This document shows, piece by piece, positions 25,295 to 34,403 of a stretch of DNA of 64,000 nt. The stretch comes from JAAZGD01 sp964489555 (lineage in GTDB: Bacteria; Bacillota; Clostridia; Peptostreptococcales; Anaerovoracaceae). Both the position numbers and the translations under genes were made by a program. Position 1 is the stretch's first letter. The number at the start of each line of letters is the position of its first letter. Where the stretch lies: positions 111,767 through 175,766 of the forward strand of contig CAZAZF010000002.1 in the NCBI GenBank assembly GCA_964489555.1, read 5' to 3'. The notes below the pieces were generated by a model. It was not told the origin of the DNA. It saw only the letters and a list, made by a program, of their open reading frames with translations, and did no database searches.

Positions 25295-25693
25295 ATGAAA
25301 AGAGTTGGATTGGGATTCTTGGTTTTGCTTTTATTTCTATCGATTGGTTGGATTACTGCTTTTGGGAATACCACCATACCGGGATCTACGGAAGACCCGG
25401 TGGTTACCAAGTCTTATGTAGACAGTAAGCTGGCGTATCAAGTATTGCAGTTACAGGTGGGACAGATTGTGATTGGTGGTGAAGGGACGGAAATTATCGT
25501 TCGAAGCGGAGAAGTGACGGCTATTGATAATGGAGCCAATGGAATTTCGGACATTACAGGAGGACAGGATTTAAGAACCGGACAACTATGTAAGACAAAT
25601 CACCTGCTATTGGTCCCAAGAAATGATGGACGAGGCGTGAAGGCTTTAACGGAAGCCTATATCATGGTTCGAGGAAGCTATACCCTGAATTAA
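25295..25693 (+). CDS. small secreted protein, conserved in Clostridia
   Basis: A 132-residue protein with a signal peptide (about 1-24, LLLFLSIGWITAFGN). The mature part starts with PGSTEDPVVTKSYVDSKL, then a beta-rich region containing GTEIIVRSGEVTAI, and TNHLLLVPRNDGRG, ending in ILVRG-like YIMVRGSY. I have the impression of a conserved uncharacterised clostridial family but cannot name it. A GGGAG ribosome binding site precedes the ATG. The gene sits between nnrD and the DUF5693-csaB-tagA group, 12 bases before the former of these, suggesting an envelope role. Confidence 0.7.
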   Translation: MKRVGLGFLVLLLFLSIGWITAFGNTTIPGSTEDPVVTKSYVDSKLAYQVLQLQVGQIVIGGEGTEIIVRSGEVTAIDNGANGISDITGGQDLRTGQLCKTNHLLLVPRNDGRGVKALTEAYIMVRGSYTLN

Positions 25694-25705
25694 GGAGCGA
25701 TTGCG

Positions 25706-27883
25706 ATGAAGGATTACATCAAGAATAACAGGGTTATACTGATTTTGTTGGCTTTGGTTATGATGGTCTGCTTGTCTGTAATAGCCGGCCGTTTTTTCGT
25801 AGAAAAGAGCAACAAAACATATGATATCGTTTTGGATTTCAATGAAATCCATGCCATGGCTCAACAATCTTCTCAGCCAGTATCCTGGTGGCTTGGGGAA
25901 TTCAAAGAAATGGGGATTCACCAGGTGGGGTTGACGGAAGAAAGCATTGTCACGCTGATGGAAGAAACGGAATATCCGGTTACGGGTATTATGATGGACC
26001 GGCTGTTAAAGGAATCCAACTGGACAGGAAATTATCCCGAGGGCTTTATTGAAGCGATGGAAATCCGGGGATATGATCCTTTTGATGTGGTAGTTTCTTG
26101 CCAGGGGCCCATTAAAACCTTTGTAAAAAATGGAGTGGAGCAACGAATTTCATCCGAACGGTATATTCTATATGAGGAAGGGGATTTTCTCTATTTGTTT
26201 TTAGATGGAACAGCGGATGTGACTTTGTACTCTGAAAAATACAAGTACCAAAACTCAGATAATACCGGTTATCAAGAACGTATTGATATTTTAAGTTCAA
26301 AAATTATGTATATTAGCTTGGGATTTCTTCCCCAGAAGGTGGAAGAGATTCAAAGGGCAGGAATGGAGATCGTTCCAAGAACCATGAGTTATAATGGCTG
26401 GAATGACACCGTATTTGCCCGGGCGGTTGTGTCGGGTTACGAAAAATTTGGGATTTGCCCGGACTATATTATTGTCGGAGGTCAAGCTGTTTTTGGGTAT
26501 GATGACGGTTTGGAATTTGCGCGAGATTATATTTTAAAAAACAATGTCACCATTGGACTCATTGAAAATACCACACAACTTCAAAATATTATGCAATTTG
26601 GTGTGGAAGAGGTGGCCCAAGCTTCTCAGTACGATGCGGTGAGGGTATTCACCGTTTGGCCTTATATCCAAAACAGATACCAATATTATGGATACGAAGG
26701 TGCAAAGGAGATTGAAAACACTTTGTTTCGAGCGGTAGTAGAACGAAATGTCCGGGTGATTTACTATAAGCCGATTCTGGAGATGAAGGATTTACACACC
26801 TATGTGACCGATGTGGAAGAATATCGACAACTTTTCGCTAATTTAGAAGAGCGGTTGGCAGATCATGGTTTCGTACAGGGGAAAGCAATAAAAATGGTTC
26901 CCTATCAGGTGGGCTTTATTCAGAAAGTTTTTATGGGATGGGGGAGCGTTCTGGGGTTTCTACTTTTGCTGGGAGTGTTGTTCCCTGTGCCTAAAAAAGC
27001 CCAGTTGATTTTAGGAGTGCTGGGTGCATTGGGTGTTGCGGGCATGGCTTTTATTCTTCCGGAATGGTATGAACTAACGGCTGCATTTTTCGGGGCCGTG
27101 GTCATTTCCTGTGTGGCTCTCAGCTATTTCACCTACCAGGCTCGGCTGGTTAGGGAACGATTGGCTCAAGATGAAAAATTAGGGAAGATTTTCATGATAG
27201 GGGTGGGAACACTGGTGGTGTCTGTGTTGTTGGCCGTGCTGGGAGGATTGATCAGTGCGGCACCTATTTCCTCTGTTCAATATATGTTGGAAATCGATAT
27301 CTTTCGAGGGGTGAAAGCCGCACAACTGTTGCCCATGGTATTTTATGTAGTGGCTTACTTGGCCTTTTTTGGGTATGGTGAAAACAAGAAAAAGATTGGA
27401 AGATTAGAATTCCAAGACATTAAAGAATTGTTTAACCTAAGAGTTAAAGTTTGGATGGTGGTTTTGGGCTTGGTAGTGGCAGGTATGGGTGCCTATTATA
27501 TTTTACGTACCGGCCATTCTTCTACCTTGGAAGTGCTTAGTTTGGAAATGGTGATTCGGAATATCATGGAAGATCTTTTGGTAGCCAGACCAAGAACCAA
27601 GGAATTTTTGATTGCTTTTCCGGCCATCATTATGATGGTTTATGCATCGGTTCGACGGTTTAAACTTTGGACCATCTTGTTCGGGTTGGCTGGAGTGATT
27701 GGAATGACCTCAGTGGCTAACACCTTTCAACATATCCGGACTCCATTATACCTAGGGTTGTATAGGACGAGCTACGGACTACTTTTAGGAATCCTTCTAG
27801 GAGCCATAGGGGTGGTTATTTGGGAAATGCTTTATCGTTACTACAATAAATATTGGAGAAAATATACGGAGGACCATGACTAA
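25706..27883 (+). CDS. DUF5693 family multi-pass membrane protein
   Basis: A 725-residue protein. One membrane helix lies at residues 9-30; a large domain of about 370 residues follows, probably outside the cell; from about residue 405 there are ten or so hydrophobic helices. The extracellular part, with repeated strand-helix units (QVGLTEES, GLIENTTQLQN, VRVIYYKPI), may be a TIM-barrel-like fold. Position directly upstream of csaB is the usual setting of DUF5693 proteins in Clostridia, pointing to secondary cell-wall polymer or S-layer anchoring; the biochemical role is unknown. AAGGAG precedes the ATG; the 3' end overlaps csaB by eight bases. Confidence 0.75.
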   Translation: MKDYIKNNRVILILLALVMMVCLSVIAGRFFVEKSNKTYDIVLDFNEIHAMAQQSSQPVSWWLGEFKEMGIHQVGLTEESIVTLMEETEYPVTGIMMDRLLKESNWTGNYPEGFIEAMEIRGYDPFDVVVSCQGPIKTFVKNGVEQRISSERYILYEEGDFLYLFLDGTADVTLYSEKYKYQNSDNTGYQERIDILSSKIMYISLGFLPQKVEEIQRAGMEIVPRTMSYNGWNDTVFARAVVSGYEKFGICPDYIIVGGQAVFGYDDGLEFARDYILKNNVTIGLIENTTQLQNIMQFGVEEVAQASQYDAVRVFTVWPYIQNRYQYYGYEGAKEIENTLFRAVVERNVRVIYYKPILEMKDLHTYVTDVEEYRQLFANLEERLADHGFVQGKAIKMVPYQVGFIQKVFMGWGSVLGFLLLLGVLFPVPKKAQLILGVLGALGVAGMAFILPEWYELTAAFFGAVVISCVALSYFTYQARLVRERLAQDEKLGKIFMIGVGTLVVSVLLAVLGGLISAAPISSVQYMLEIDIFRGVKAAQLLPMVFYVVAYLAFFGYGENKKKIGRLEFQDIKELFNLRVKVWMVVLGLVVAGMGAYYILRTGHSSTLEVLSLEMVIRNIMEDLLVARPRTKEFLIAFPAIIMMVYASVRRFKLWTILFGLAGVIGMTSVANTFQHIRTPLYLGLYRTSYGLLLGILLGAIGVVIWEMLYRYYNKYWRKYTEDHD

Positions 27884-28994
27884 GATTCTCATATCGGGCT
27901 ACTATGGCTTTCACAATATCGGGGATGAATCCATTCTTCAAGCCGTTGTAAACAGCTTGCGAGAACAGCTTTCGGATATTGAAATTACGGTGCTTTCCCA
28001 ATCTCCCGCTTCTACGAAGGATAAGTACGGTGTGGATTCCATCGATCGAAAATCATTGTGGAAGGTAATGAAGGCAATCAAGAACCACGACCTCTTGATT
28101 TCAGGTGGGGGCAGTTTGTTACAAGATGTAACAAGCAGGAAGAGCATTTATTATTATCTTGCAATCATGTGGATGGCTTGCTTCTTCAGGAAAGATTTTT
28201 TTATTTACAGCCAAGGCATTGGTCCCATTTATTCCAGATGGAATCGGGTACTTACCGGGAAAACTTTAAAAAAAGCCAGTGGCATTGTCGTTAGAGACCA
28301 GGCGTCAAAGGAATTGCTGAAAGAAATGGGAGTTCCTCAGGAGCGGGTAATAATTACGGCGGACCCTGTGCTAAGAATTGAGCCGGTCTCCTTGGAGATT
28401 GGAAAGAAAATATTGGAAAACGAAGGTTTTCAGCGGGAGCCGGGGCGCAAAGTGGTGGGCTTTGCCATCAAAGAAAAACAATTGGATTCTCCCTTTGTGA
28501 AGGAGTTGGAAAAAAGCATTCGTGTTCTGGTGGAGGAAAAGAATTGTCAGGTGGTGTTAATTCCTTTTCATTACAAAGAGGATGTTCAGGTGATTGAAGA
28601 GATGGAACGGCGCCTTTCCAATCGAGTGTTTGCGGTAAAAAATAAGTATTTAACCAATGAAATGCTTTCGTTGATTGGAAACATGGATGTTCTGGTTGGG
28701 GTTCGGCTTCATGCATTGATACATGGAGCGATTATGGGTGTGAAGTTGATTGGTGTCAGCTATGATCCGAAAATCAATGCTTTTCTAGGTTCCATCGGGT
28801 TAAAAGCTTTGTCAACTACTTTGGATTTTCAGACACGGTTTTTCTTAGAAGAGATGGAACGATTGTGGGAACCGGATTATGAAGAAACGGAAAAAATTGT
28901 AAAAGTCAGGGTCAAAGAGTTGGTGAGAAGCTTGTCGATCAATGAAGAGATGATTCAAAAAATTATTGATGGGAGAAGGGCAAAATCACAATGA
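27876..28994 (+). CDS. csaB: polysaccharide pyruvyl transferase CsaB
   Basis: Transfers pyruvate from phosphoenolpyruvate to a cell-wall polysaccharide as a ketal; pyruvylated polymer anchors SLH-domain S-layer proteins. The 372-residue protein starts with KILISGYYGFHNIGDE, the family signature, and contains LLISGGGSLLQDVTSRKS and, near the C-terminus, VGVRLHALIHGAIMGVK with the conserved Arg-Leu-His. The gene overlaps the DUF5693 gene (8 bases) and tagA (ATGA), so the three are translationally coupled. No SLH protein lies in this window. Confidence 0.93.
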   Translation: MTKILISGYYGFHNIGDESILQAVVNSLREQLSDIEITVLSQSPASTKDKYGVDSIDRKSLWKVMKAIKNHDLLISGGGSLLQDVTSRKSIYYYLAIMWMACFFRKDFFIYSQGIGPIYSRWNRVLTGKTLKKASGIVVRDQASKELLKEMGVPQERVIITADPVLRIEPVSLEIGKKILENEGFQREPGRKVVGFAIKEKQLDSPFVKELEKSIRVLVEEKNCQVVLIPFHYKEDVQVIEEMERRLSNRVFAVKNKYLTNEMLSLIGNMDVLVGVRLHALIHGAIMGVKLIGVSYDPKINAFLGSIGLKALSTTLDFQTRFFLEEMERLWEPDYEETEKIVKVRVKELVRSLSINEEMIQKIIDGRRAKSQ

Positions 28995-29746
28995 AAGATC
29001 GATTTACTTTGTGGAATATTCCGGTTGATCGAGTCAATCAGGAACAGGCGATATCTTGCATGGAAACCTTCTTTGAGAGAGAGGGAGTAGACTGGATTGT
29101 AACACCAAATTCCGAGATGTTGGTAAACGCCCTTTCGGATACGGAGCTTAAGACCATTATTCAAAAGGCCTCTTTGGTAATTCCGGATGGCATCGGGTTG
29201 GTGTATGCTTCCCGCATTATGAAACAGCCTCTGACGCAGAGAGTCACTGGTATTGATTTTTTGGAAAAAGCGTTGGAGTGGTTAGAGAAGCATGGAAAAG
29301 GAGTTTTTCTTTTGGGAGGGAAGCCCGGAGAAACCAACGAAAATCACATAGCCAACCTGGCTGCAAACGAAATGACTTCTCAATTTCCCAGCCTAAAAAT
29401 CAAGGGCACCCATCATGGGTATTTTGATTCTTTGGAGGAGGACGCTATTGTAAGAAAGATTGTGGATTCTCAAGCAGAATTTCTTTGTGTGGCCATGGGT
29501 TCTCCCAAGCAAGAGAAATTCATATATGAGAATAGAAATCGTTTGGGGAATGTGCGTTGCGCTATTGGAGTGGGTGGAAGCTTGGATATATGGGCGGGAA
29601 CTGTTAAGAGAGCTCCAGGGTTTTATCAAAACCATGGCTTGGAATGGCTGTATCGAATTGGGAAAGAACCCACTCGTTTAAAAAGAGCCATTAAGTTGCC
29701 GGTTTTCATGGCGAAAGTCATAATGACCAAAGGCAAAACAAAATAG
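28991..29746 (+). CDS. tagA: WecB/TagA/CpsF glycosyltransferase
   Basis: Membrane-associated glycosyltransferase of family GT26, 251 residues. Typical motifs are the N-terminal WIVTPNSEMLVNA, the central VIPDGIGLVYASRI, and FLLGGKPGE followed by the C-terminal CVAMGSPKQEKFI and GVGGSLDIWAGTVKRAP. In Bacillus TagA adds N-acetylmannosamine to lipid-linked GlcNAc as the linkage unit of wall teichoic acid. Next to csaB it more likely works on the secondary cell-wall polymer. The start overlaps the csaB stop, with a GGGAGAAGGG ribosome binding site. Confidence 0.93.
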   Translation: MKDRFTLWNIPVDRVNQEQAISCMETFFEREGVDWIVTPNSEMLVNALSDTELKTIIQKASLVIPDGIGLVYASRIMKQPLTQRVTGIDFLEKALEWLEKHGKGVFLLGGKPGETNENHIANLAANEMTSQFPSLKIKGTHHGYFDSLEEDAIVRKIVDSQAEFLCVAMGSPKQEKFIYENRNRLGNVRCAIGVGGSLDIWAGTVKRAPGFYQNHGLEWLYRIGKEPTRLKRAIKLPVFMAKVIMTKGKTK

Positions 29747-29767
29747 ATTGAATAAAGGAGACCAGCT

Positions 29768-30583
29768 ATGAAAAGTCAATTGGAAAAAAGAGCCGCCAAC
29801 ATTCGTGCCGGCATTATTTTAGCTACAGGTGCGGCGGGTTCGGGGCATCCCGGGGGATCCTTGTCCTGTACCGATATTTTAACAGTTCTCTATTTTCATG
29901 AGATGAATGTGAGCCCGGAAAATTCCTCTATGAAAGACCGGGATCGATTTGTTTTGTCCAAGGGGCATGGAGCCCCGGCTTTGTATGCAACTTTGGCGGA
30001 AAAAGGATATTTCCCCAAGGAAGACATTTTAACTCTTCGAAAAATTAACAGCAAGTTCCAAGGGCATCCTGATACCAAAAAATTGCCAGGAGTGGAAACT
30101 TCAACCGGATCTCTTGGGCAAGGTTTTTCCATGTCCATCGGAATGGCATTGGCTAGCCGGTTGGACCAGAGTCCCAGTCGAATATATGCGTTGTTGGGCG
30201 ACGGCGAATTGCAAGAAGGATTGGTTTGGGAGGCCGCCATGTCCGCCGGGCATTACAGGTTGGACAATTTGGCGGTCATTGTGGATTGGAACGGATTACA
30301 AATTGATGGTACGAATGACGATGTGATGACCGTAACGCCCATCGGGGAGAAATTTCAAGCTTTTGGGTGGCATGTTATTTCTATTGACGGTCACGATTTG
30401 GATCAAATTATGGAGGCTCTTAATACTGCTCGCAGTACGAAGGGAAAACCCACTGCCATCATCGCAAAAACTCACAAAGGAAAAGGGGTTTCTTTTATGG
30501 AAGATGAAGCGGGTTGGCATGGCAAAGCACCTAATGAAGAAGAAGTAAAAAAAGCCTTGGCGGAAATTGGAGGGGAATGGTAA
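29768..30583 (+). CDS. tktA: transketolase, N-terminal subunit
   Basis: Thiamine-diphosphate half of a split transketolase in the pentose phosphate pathway, 271 residues. GSGHPGGSLSCTDILTVLYF and SKGHGAPALYATLAEKGYF are conserved N-terminal motifs; the cofactor motif runs from LLGDGELQEGLVWEAAM to the Asn of VDWNGLQIDG. The ribosome binding site is AAAGGAG. The next gene encodes the C-terminal half and overlaps by one base (TAATG). Split enzymes of this kind are common in anaerobic Firmicutes. The symbol is by family only. Confidence 0.93.
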   Translation: MKSQLEKRAANIRAGIILATGAAGSGHPGGSLSCTDILTVLYFHEMNVSPENSSMKDRDRFVLSKGHGAPALYATLAEKGYFPKEDILTLRKINSKFQGHPDTKKLPGVETSTGSLGQGFSMSIGMALASRLDQSPSRIYALLGDGELQEGLVWEAAMSAGHYRLDNLAVIVDWNGLQIDGTNDDVMTVTPIGEKFQAFGWHVISIDGHDLDQIMEALNTARSTKGKPTAIIAKTHKGKGVSFMEDEAGWHGKAPNEEEVKKALAEIGGEW

Positions 30584-31521
30584 TGACAGAAAAAATGGCA
30601 ACCAGACAGGCTTACGGCCAAGTGTTGTTGGAATTGGGAGATACTTATGATAATTTGGTGGTGTTGGATGCTGACCTTTCAAAGTCAACCATGACATATG
30701 AGTTTGGGAAGCAAAATCCCAAGAGGTTCTTTAACATGGGAATTGCAGAACAAAACATGTATGGTACAGCGGCCGGGATGGCCCTCTCAGGAAAAATCGT
30801 TTGTGCATCCACCTTTGCTATCTTTGCTACGGGAAGAGCTTTTGAAATTATAAGGAATTCCATTGGCTACACCAATGCGAATGTAAAAATTTGCGCCAGT
30901 CATGCCGGTATAACTGTAGGAGAGGATGGGGGGTCCCATCAAACATTTGAAGATTTGGCTTTGATGAGAACCATCCCCGGGATGAAAGTTATTAATCCTT
31001 GTGACGGAAACTCCACAAAGGAATTAATGCGGCAAGCATGCGCTTACCATGGGCCTTGTTATATACGGTTGGGAAGGTCGGCCGTTCCTTTGGTTTATAG
31101 AGAAAAGGCAGATGTGAAGATGGGCAAAGGAACTCTACTTAGAGAAGGCAATCACATTACATTGATTGGTACGGGAATTATGGTAAACGAAGCCTTGGTG
31201 GCCAGTGAAGAGTTGGAAGGCCTTGGGATTTCCGTTCGGGTTATCGATATGCATACCATTAAACCCATCGACGAAGAAATTATTCTTTCTGCAGCCAAGG
31301 AAACAAAGGGGATTGTAACCGCAGAGGAACATAGCGTCATTGGTGGATTGGGGTCTTCGGTGGCGGAGGTTCTGGCAAAGCATTATCCGGCAAAAATGGA
31401 ATTTGTTGGGCAACTGGACACTTTTGGAGAATCCGGCAAACCGGAGGAGTTAAAAGCAAAATATCATATGACAGCGGCGGATATTGTAATAGCCGCAAAA
31501 AAGTTATTAAATCAAGCATAA
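30583..31521 (+). CDS. tktB: transketolase, C-terminal subunit
   Basis: Second half of the split transketolase, 312 residues: a pyrimidine-binding domain (about 1-170, with FNMGIAEQNMYGTAAGMALSG, whose Glu activates the cofactor) and a C-terminal domain beginning near VPLVYREKADV. The ATG at 30583 is preferred to that at 30577 because GGAGGGG lies seven bases before it and the stop of the N-terminal half overlaps as TAATG. The pair ends at a strong terminator. Confidence 0.93.
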   Translation: MTEKMATRQAYGQVLLELGDTYDNLVVLDADLSKSTMTYEFGKQNPKRFFNMGIAEQNMYGTAAGMALSGKIVCASTFAIFATGRAFEIIRNSIGYTNANVKICASHAGITVGEDGGSHQTFEDLALMRTIPGMKVINPCDGNSTKELMRQACAYHGPCYIRLGRSAVPLVYREKADVKMGKGTLLREGNHITLIGTGIMVNEALVASEELEGLGISVRVIDMHTIKPIDEEIILSAAKETKGIVTAEEHSVIGGLGSSVAEVLAKHYPAKMEFVGQLDTFGESGKPEELKAKYHMTAADIVIAAKKLLNQA

Positions 31522-31547
31522 TTTAAACGAATCAAAACAGTTTTAGA

Positions 31548-31586
31548 AAGAAGAGCATTGAAAAATGGCTCTTCTTTTGTTTTTTG
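31548..31586 (+). terminator. intrinsic terminator of the transketolase pair
   Basis: A nine-pair perfect stem (31548-31556 with 31568-31576) with an 11-base loop that can pair further, then a T-rich tail interrupted by one G. Confidence 0.85.
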
Positions 31587-31720
31587 TGAGAGCAAAATCG
31601 TTGTCATTTGTTGGGTAACAAGGTCATAGTTTTCACCGGAATTTGTAAAAAGCACTAAAAAAAACATCCTCCCTATATGAAAACATAACAAATCGAAGTG
31701 GGTAGCCGCAAAAGCCCTTA

Positions 31721-31757
31721 AATAGCCTTGTAATTATTCATCGAAATAGGCTATTAT
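31721..31757 (+). promoter_or_regulatory. promoter of the vor operon with inverted repeat
   Basis: TTGTAA at 31728-31733, an 18-base spacer, TATTAT at 31752-31757. A perfect seven-base inverted repeat, AATAGCC (31721-31727) and GGCTATT (31749-31755), brackets the -35 and overlaps the -10, as an operator would. The rest of the 270-base gap (31587-31720) is AT-rich with no feature I can support. Confidence 0.5.
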
Positions 31758-31791
31758 TAAAAAAACAGTGCAAAAAAAAGGAGGTATCCCA

Positions 31792-32019
31792 TTGGCAAGA
31801 GGAATTTTGACCTTTCGGATAGATCGTTGCAAGGGTTGTGAACTATGTGTCAGCGTCTGTCCCCAAAATATATTGGCTTTGGATCAGGAAAACGTCAATG
31901 TTCGTGACTATCACCCAATTCATTGTGTGGAGCCGGCCCGATGTATCGGTTGCGGAAACTGTGGTTTGATTTGCCCTGACGGAGTAATCCAAGTGTTTTT
32001 AGAGGAGGTCCGGGAATGA
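31792..32019 (+). CDS. vorD: 2-oxoacid:ferredoxin oxidoreductase, ferredoxin-like (delta) subunit
   Basis: A 75-residue protein with two CxxCxxCxxxCP clusters, CKGCELCVSVCP and CIGCGNCGLICP, each binding a 4Fe-4S cluster that passes electrons from the TPP subunit to ferredoxin. The TTG at 31792 is taken as start because AAGGAGG lies exactly seven bases before it; no ATG fits. It is the first gene of the operon and overlaps the alpha-subunit gene by four bases. Confidence 0.88.
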   Translation: MARGILTFRIDRCKGCELCVSVCPQNILALDQENVNVRDYHPIHCVEPARCIGCGNCGLICPDGVIQVFLEEVRE

Positions 32020-33113
32020 CGGAAAAGAAGTTGATGAAGGGAAATGAAGCTTTTGGCTTGGCGGCCATTCTAGGGGGCGCCAGGTACTATTTCGGGTATC
32101 CCATCACGCCCCAAAATGAAGTGACGGAGTATATGAGTCGTGAATTACCCAAAGCGGGTGGTTCTTTTCTTCAAGCAGAAAGTGAACTAGCAGCCATCAA
32201 TATGGCATATGGAGCTGCGGCAGCAGGTGGCCGCGTCTTTATTTCTTCTTCTTCACCGGGAATTGCTCTCATGCAGGAAGGTTTGTCGGGTCTGGCTTCC
32301 ATTGAAGCTCCTGTTGTGGTGTTGAATGTAATGAGAGGAGGTCCGGGAATTGGGAATATTCAGCCTGGACAAGCCGATTATTTTCAGGCCACCCGAGGCG
32401 GAGGGAATGGAGACTACCATTCGGTGGTATATGCCCCGGCTTCTATTCAAGAGGCCATGGATATGATTGTTGAGGCTTTCGAAGTGGCCGATCGAATTCG
32501 AAACCCGGTGATGGTGCTGGCGGATGGTATGTTGGGACAAATGATGGAACCGGTTCAACTTCCGGACAAGGAGAGAACCTTTTCCCTGGAAGAAAATTTA
32601 AAAACTAAACCCTGGGCACTGACGGGTCACCACAACATTCGAGAACGAAATGTGATTAAATCGGTGTATCTTCAACAAGATATGTTGGAGCAGCATGTAA
32701 ATCATTTATGGGAAAAATACAAAAAAGCGGAGAAAGAGTTGGTGGACTGGGAAGAAGTAAATTTGGATCAGGCTCAGGTGGTTTTTGTATCCTTTGGCAC
32801 CACTTCTCGAATTGTTAAAGAAGCCATGAAGAACCTAAAGAACATAGGGATTGAAACAGGCATGATTCGCCCCAAAACCCTTTGGCCATTCCCGTATCCA
32901 GCATTTGAGCGTCTTTGGGAGGGAACGGAAGCGGTGGTTTCTTGTGAATTATCCAAAGGGCAAATGATACAGGATGTGGCTTTGGGAATGGCTGGACGAA
33001 TTCCTGTCAGCTTAATTCATCGAACGGGGGGAATGTTGTTGACCCCGGAAGAAATTACAAAAGAAACCATCCGGATTATAGAGGGAGGTGGTAAGCATGA
33101 AGCCGGTTTTTGA
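32016..33113 (+). CDS. vorB: 2-oxoacid:ferredoxin oxidoreductase, alpha subunit (VorB/KorA type)
   Basis: Alpha subunit, 365 residues. It begins with the usual KLMKGNEAFGLAAILGGARYYFGYPITPQNEV-type region, of which GYPITPQNE is diagnostic, followed by the LQAESELAAINMAYGAAAAG and SSSPGIALMQEGLSG motifs of the pyrimidine-binding domain. The complex oxidatively decarboxylates a branched 2-oxoacid or 2-oxoglutarate to the acyl-CoA, reducing ferredoxin. The nearby ilvE favours branched-chain 2-oxoacids, but KorA and VorB subunits cannot be separated by eye. Confidence 0.9.
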   Translation: MTEKKLMKGNEAFGLAAILGGARYYFGYPITPQNEVTEYMSRELPKAGGSFLQAESELAAINMAYGAAAAGGRVFISSSSPGIALMQEGLSGLASIEAPVVVLNVMRGGPGIGNIQPGQADYFQATRGGGNGDYHSVVYAPASIQEAMDMIVEAFEVADRIRNPVMVLADGMLGQMMEPVQLPDKERTFSLEENLKTKPWALTGHHNIRERNVIKSVYLQQDMLEQHVNHLWEKYKKAEKELVDWEEVNLDQAQVVFVSFGTTSRIVKEAMKNLKNIGIETGMIRPKTLWPFPYPAFERLWEGTEAVVSCELSKGQMIQDVALGMAGRIPVSLIHRTGGMLLTPEEITKETIRIIEGGGKHEAGF

Positions 33114-33846
33114 GTATACCAAGGGGATGAGAGATCAAGAAACCCACTATTGCCCGGGGTGCACCCATGGAGTGGCTCATCGATTGGTGATGGAAGTATT
33201 GTCAGAAAAAGAGAAATTGGGAGAAACCATCGGTGTGTGTCCGGTGGGATGTTCCATACTGGCTCACCAATATATGGATGTGGACATGATTGAAGCAGCC
33301 CACGGGAGAGCGCCTGCTGTAGCAACAGGGATAAAAAGAGTTCATCCCCGCAAGTTGGTTTTCACCTACCAAGGAGATGGAGATTTAGCCTCCATTGGCA
33401 TGGGTGAAATTGTTCATGCCGCCCATCGGGGAGAGAATTTCTGTACTTTCTTTATTAACAATGCAATTTATGGAATGACCGGAGGTCAAATGGCCCCGAC
33501 TACACTGATAGGTCAAAAGGCAACTACGGCCATTCACGGCAGAGATTCGAAATTGACGGGGAATCCCATAGGTATGGCAGAGCTGTTGGCCACGGTAGAA
33601 GGGGCAGTTTTTGTAGAAAGGGTAGCATTAAACACTCCGGCTCACATTCGCAAAGCAAAAAAGGCCATTCAAAACGCCTTCCTAGTGCAAGAGAAAGGGT
33701 TGGGTTTTGCTTTTGTGGAACTGCTATCTATTTGCCCTATTAACTGGGGATTACCTCCTACTGAAGCGGTACAGTGGTTGGAAAACAACATGATTCCCGT
33801 ATTTCCGCTGAAGTCCTTTCGTTTTCCAAAGGAGGGGTTGGAATGA
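33097..33846 (+). CDS. vorA: 2-oxoacid:ferredoxin oxidoreductase, beta subunit (TPP binding)
   Basis: Beta subunit, 249 residues, carrying thiamine diphosphate. The cysteine in HYCPGCTHGVAHRL is typical of this subunit; the cofactor motif is QGDGDLASIGMGEIVHAA with Asn-Asn-Ala-Ile-Tyr-Gly-Met-Thr downstream. The ATG at 33097 has GGAGGTGG upstream and lies inside the end of the alpha gene (17-base overlap). The symbol follows the Vor naming and is tentative. Confidence 0.9.
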   Translation: MKPVFEYTKGMRDQETHYCPGCTHGVAHRLVMEVLSEKEKLGETIGVCPVGCSILAHQYMDVDMIEAAHGRAPAVATGIKRVHPRKLVFTYQGDGDLASIGMGEIVHAAHRGENFCTFFINNAIYGMTGGQMAPTTLIGQKATTAIHGRDSKLTGNPIGMAELLATVEGAVFVERVALNTPAHIRKAKKAIQNAFLVQEKGLGFAFVELLSICPINWGLPPTEAVQWLENNMIPVFPLKSFRFPKEGLE

Positions 33847-34403
33847 GTATAAAACGCTTTCTTTTTGCAGGCTTCGGCGGCCAAGGGGTGTTGTTGATGG
33901 GGCAAATTTTGTCCTATGGTGCCATGCTCTCCGGTAAAGAGGTGTCATTTATGCCCAGCTATGGGCCGGAAATGAGAGGAGGGACGGCCAATTGTACCGT
34001 GATTATATCTGATGAAATCATCGCCTCTCCTATTGCTTCTCATGTGGATGTTCTGGTAGCCATGAATGGCAGCTCTCTTCAACGCTTTGGGGAGTTGGTA
34101 AAAGATAATGGGGTAATCTTTATTAATAGTGGAATGATTCAAGAGTATAATCCAAAAGCGGGGATTAAAGTGATTCCGGTGGATTGCAAGAAACTTGCTG
34201 CGCAAGTTCTTCATAATGAAAAAGTAGCTAATGTTGTTATGCTGGGAGCTGTGTTGCGTGAAACGGGCATATTGGAGACCAACCAATGGAAACCGGCATT
34301 GGAGGCGATGTTCCAAGAAAAGAGGCAAGGAATGATCGAAATCAATTATCAGGCACTAAAAGTCTATGAGGATTCCTTGCGGGAAACCAGCGGGAAAATA
34401 TGA
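33843..34403 (+). CDS. vorC: 2-oxoacid:ferredoxin oxidoreductase, gamma subunit
   Basis: Gamma subunit, 186 residues, starting with the diagnostic FLFAGFGGQGVLLMGQIL and continuing with SYGPEMRGGTANCTVIISDE. It completes the delta-alpha-beta-gamma set. GGAGGGG precedes its ATG, which overlaps the beta stop as ATGA. The stop overlaps the following ATPase gene as ATGA too, so the five genes are one tightly coupled unit. Confidence 0.92.
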   Translation: MSIKRFLFAGFGGQGVLLMGQILSYGAMLSGKEVSFMPSYGPEMRGGTANCTVIISDEIIASPIASHVDVLVAMNGSSLQRFGELVKDNGVIFINSGMIQEYNPKAGIKVIPVDCKKLAAQVLHNEKVANVVMLGAVLRETGILETNQWKPALEAMFQEKRQGMIEINYQALKVYEDSLRETSGKI

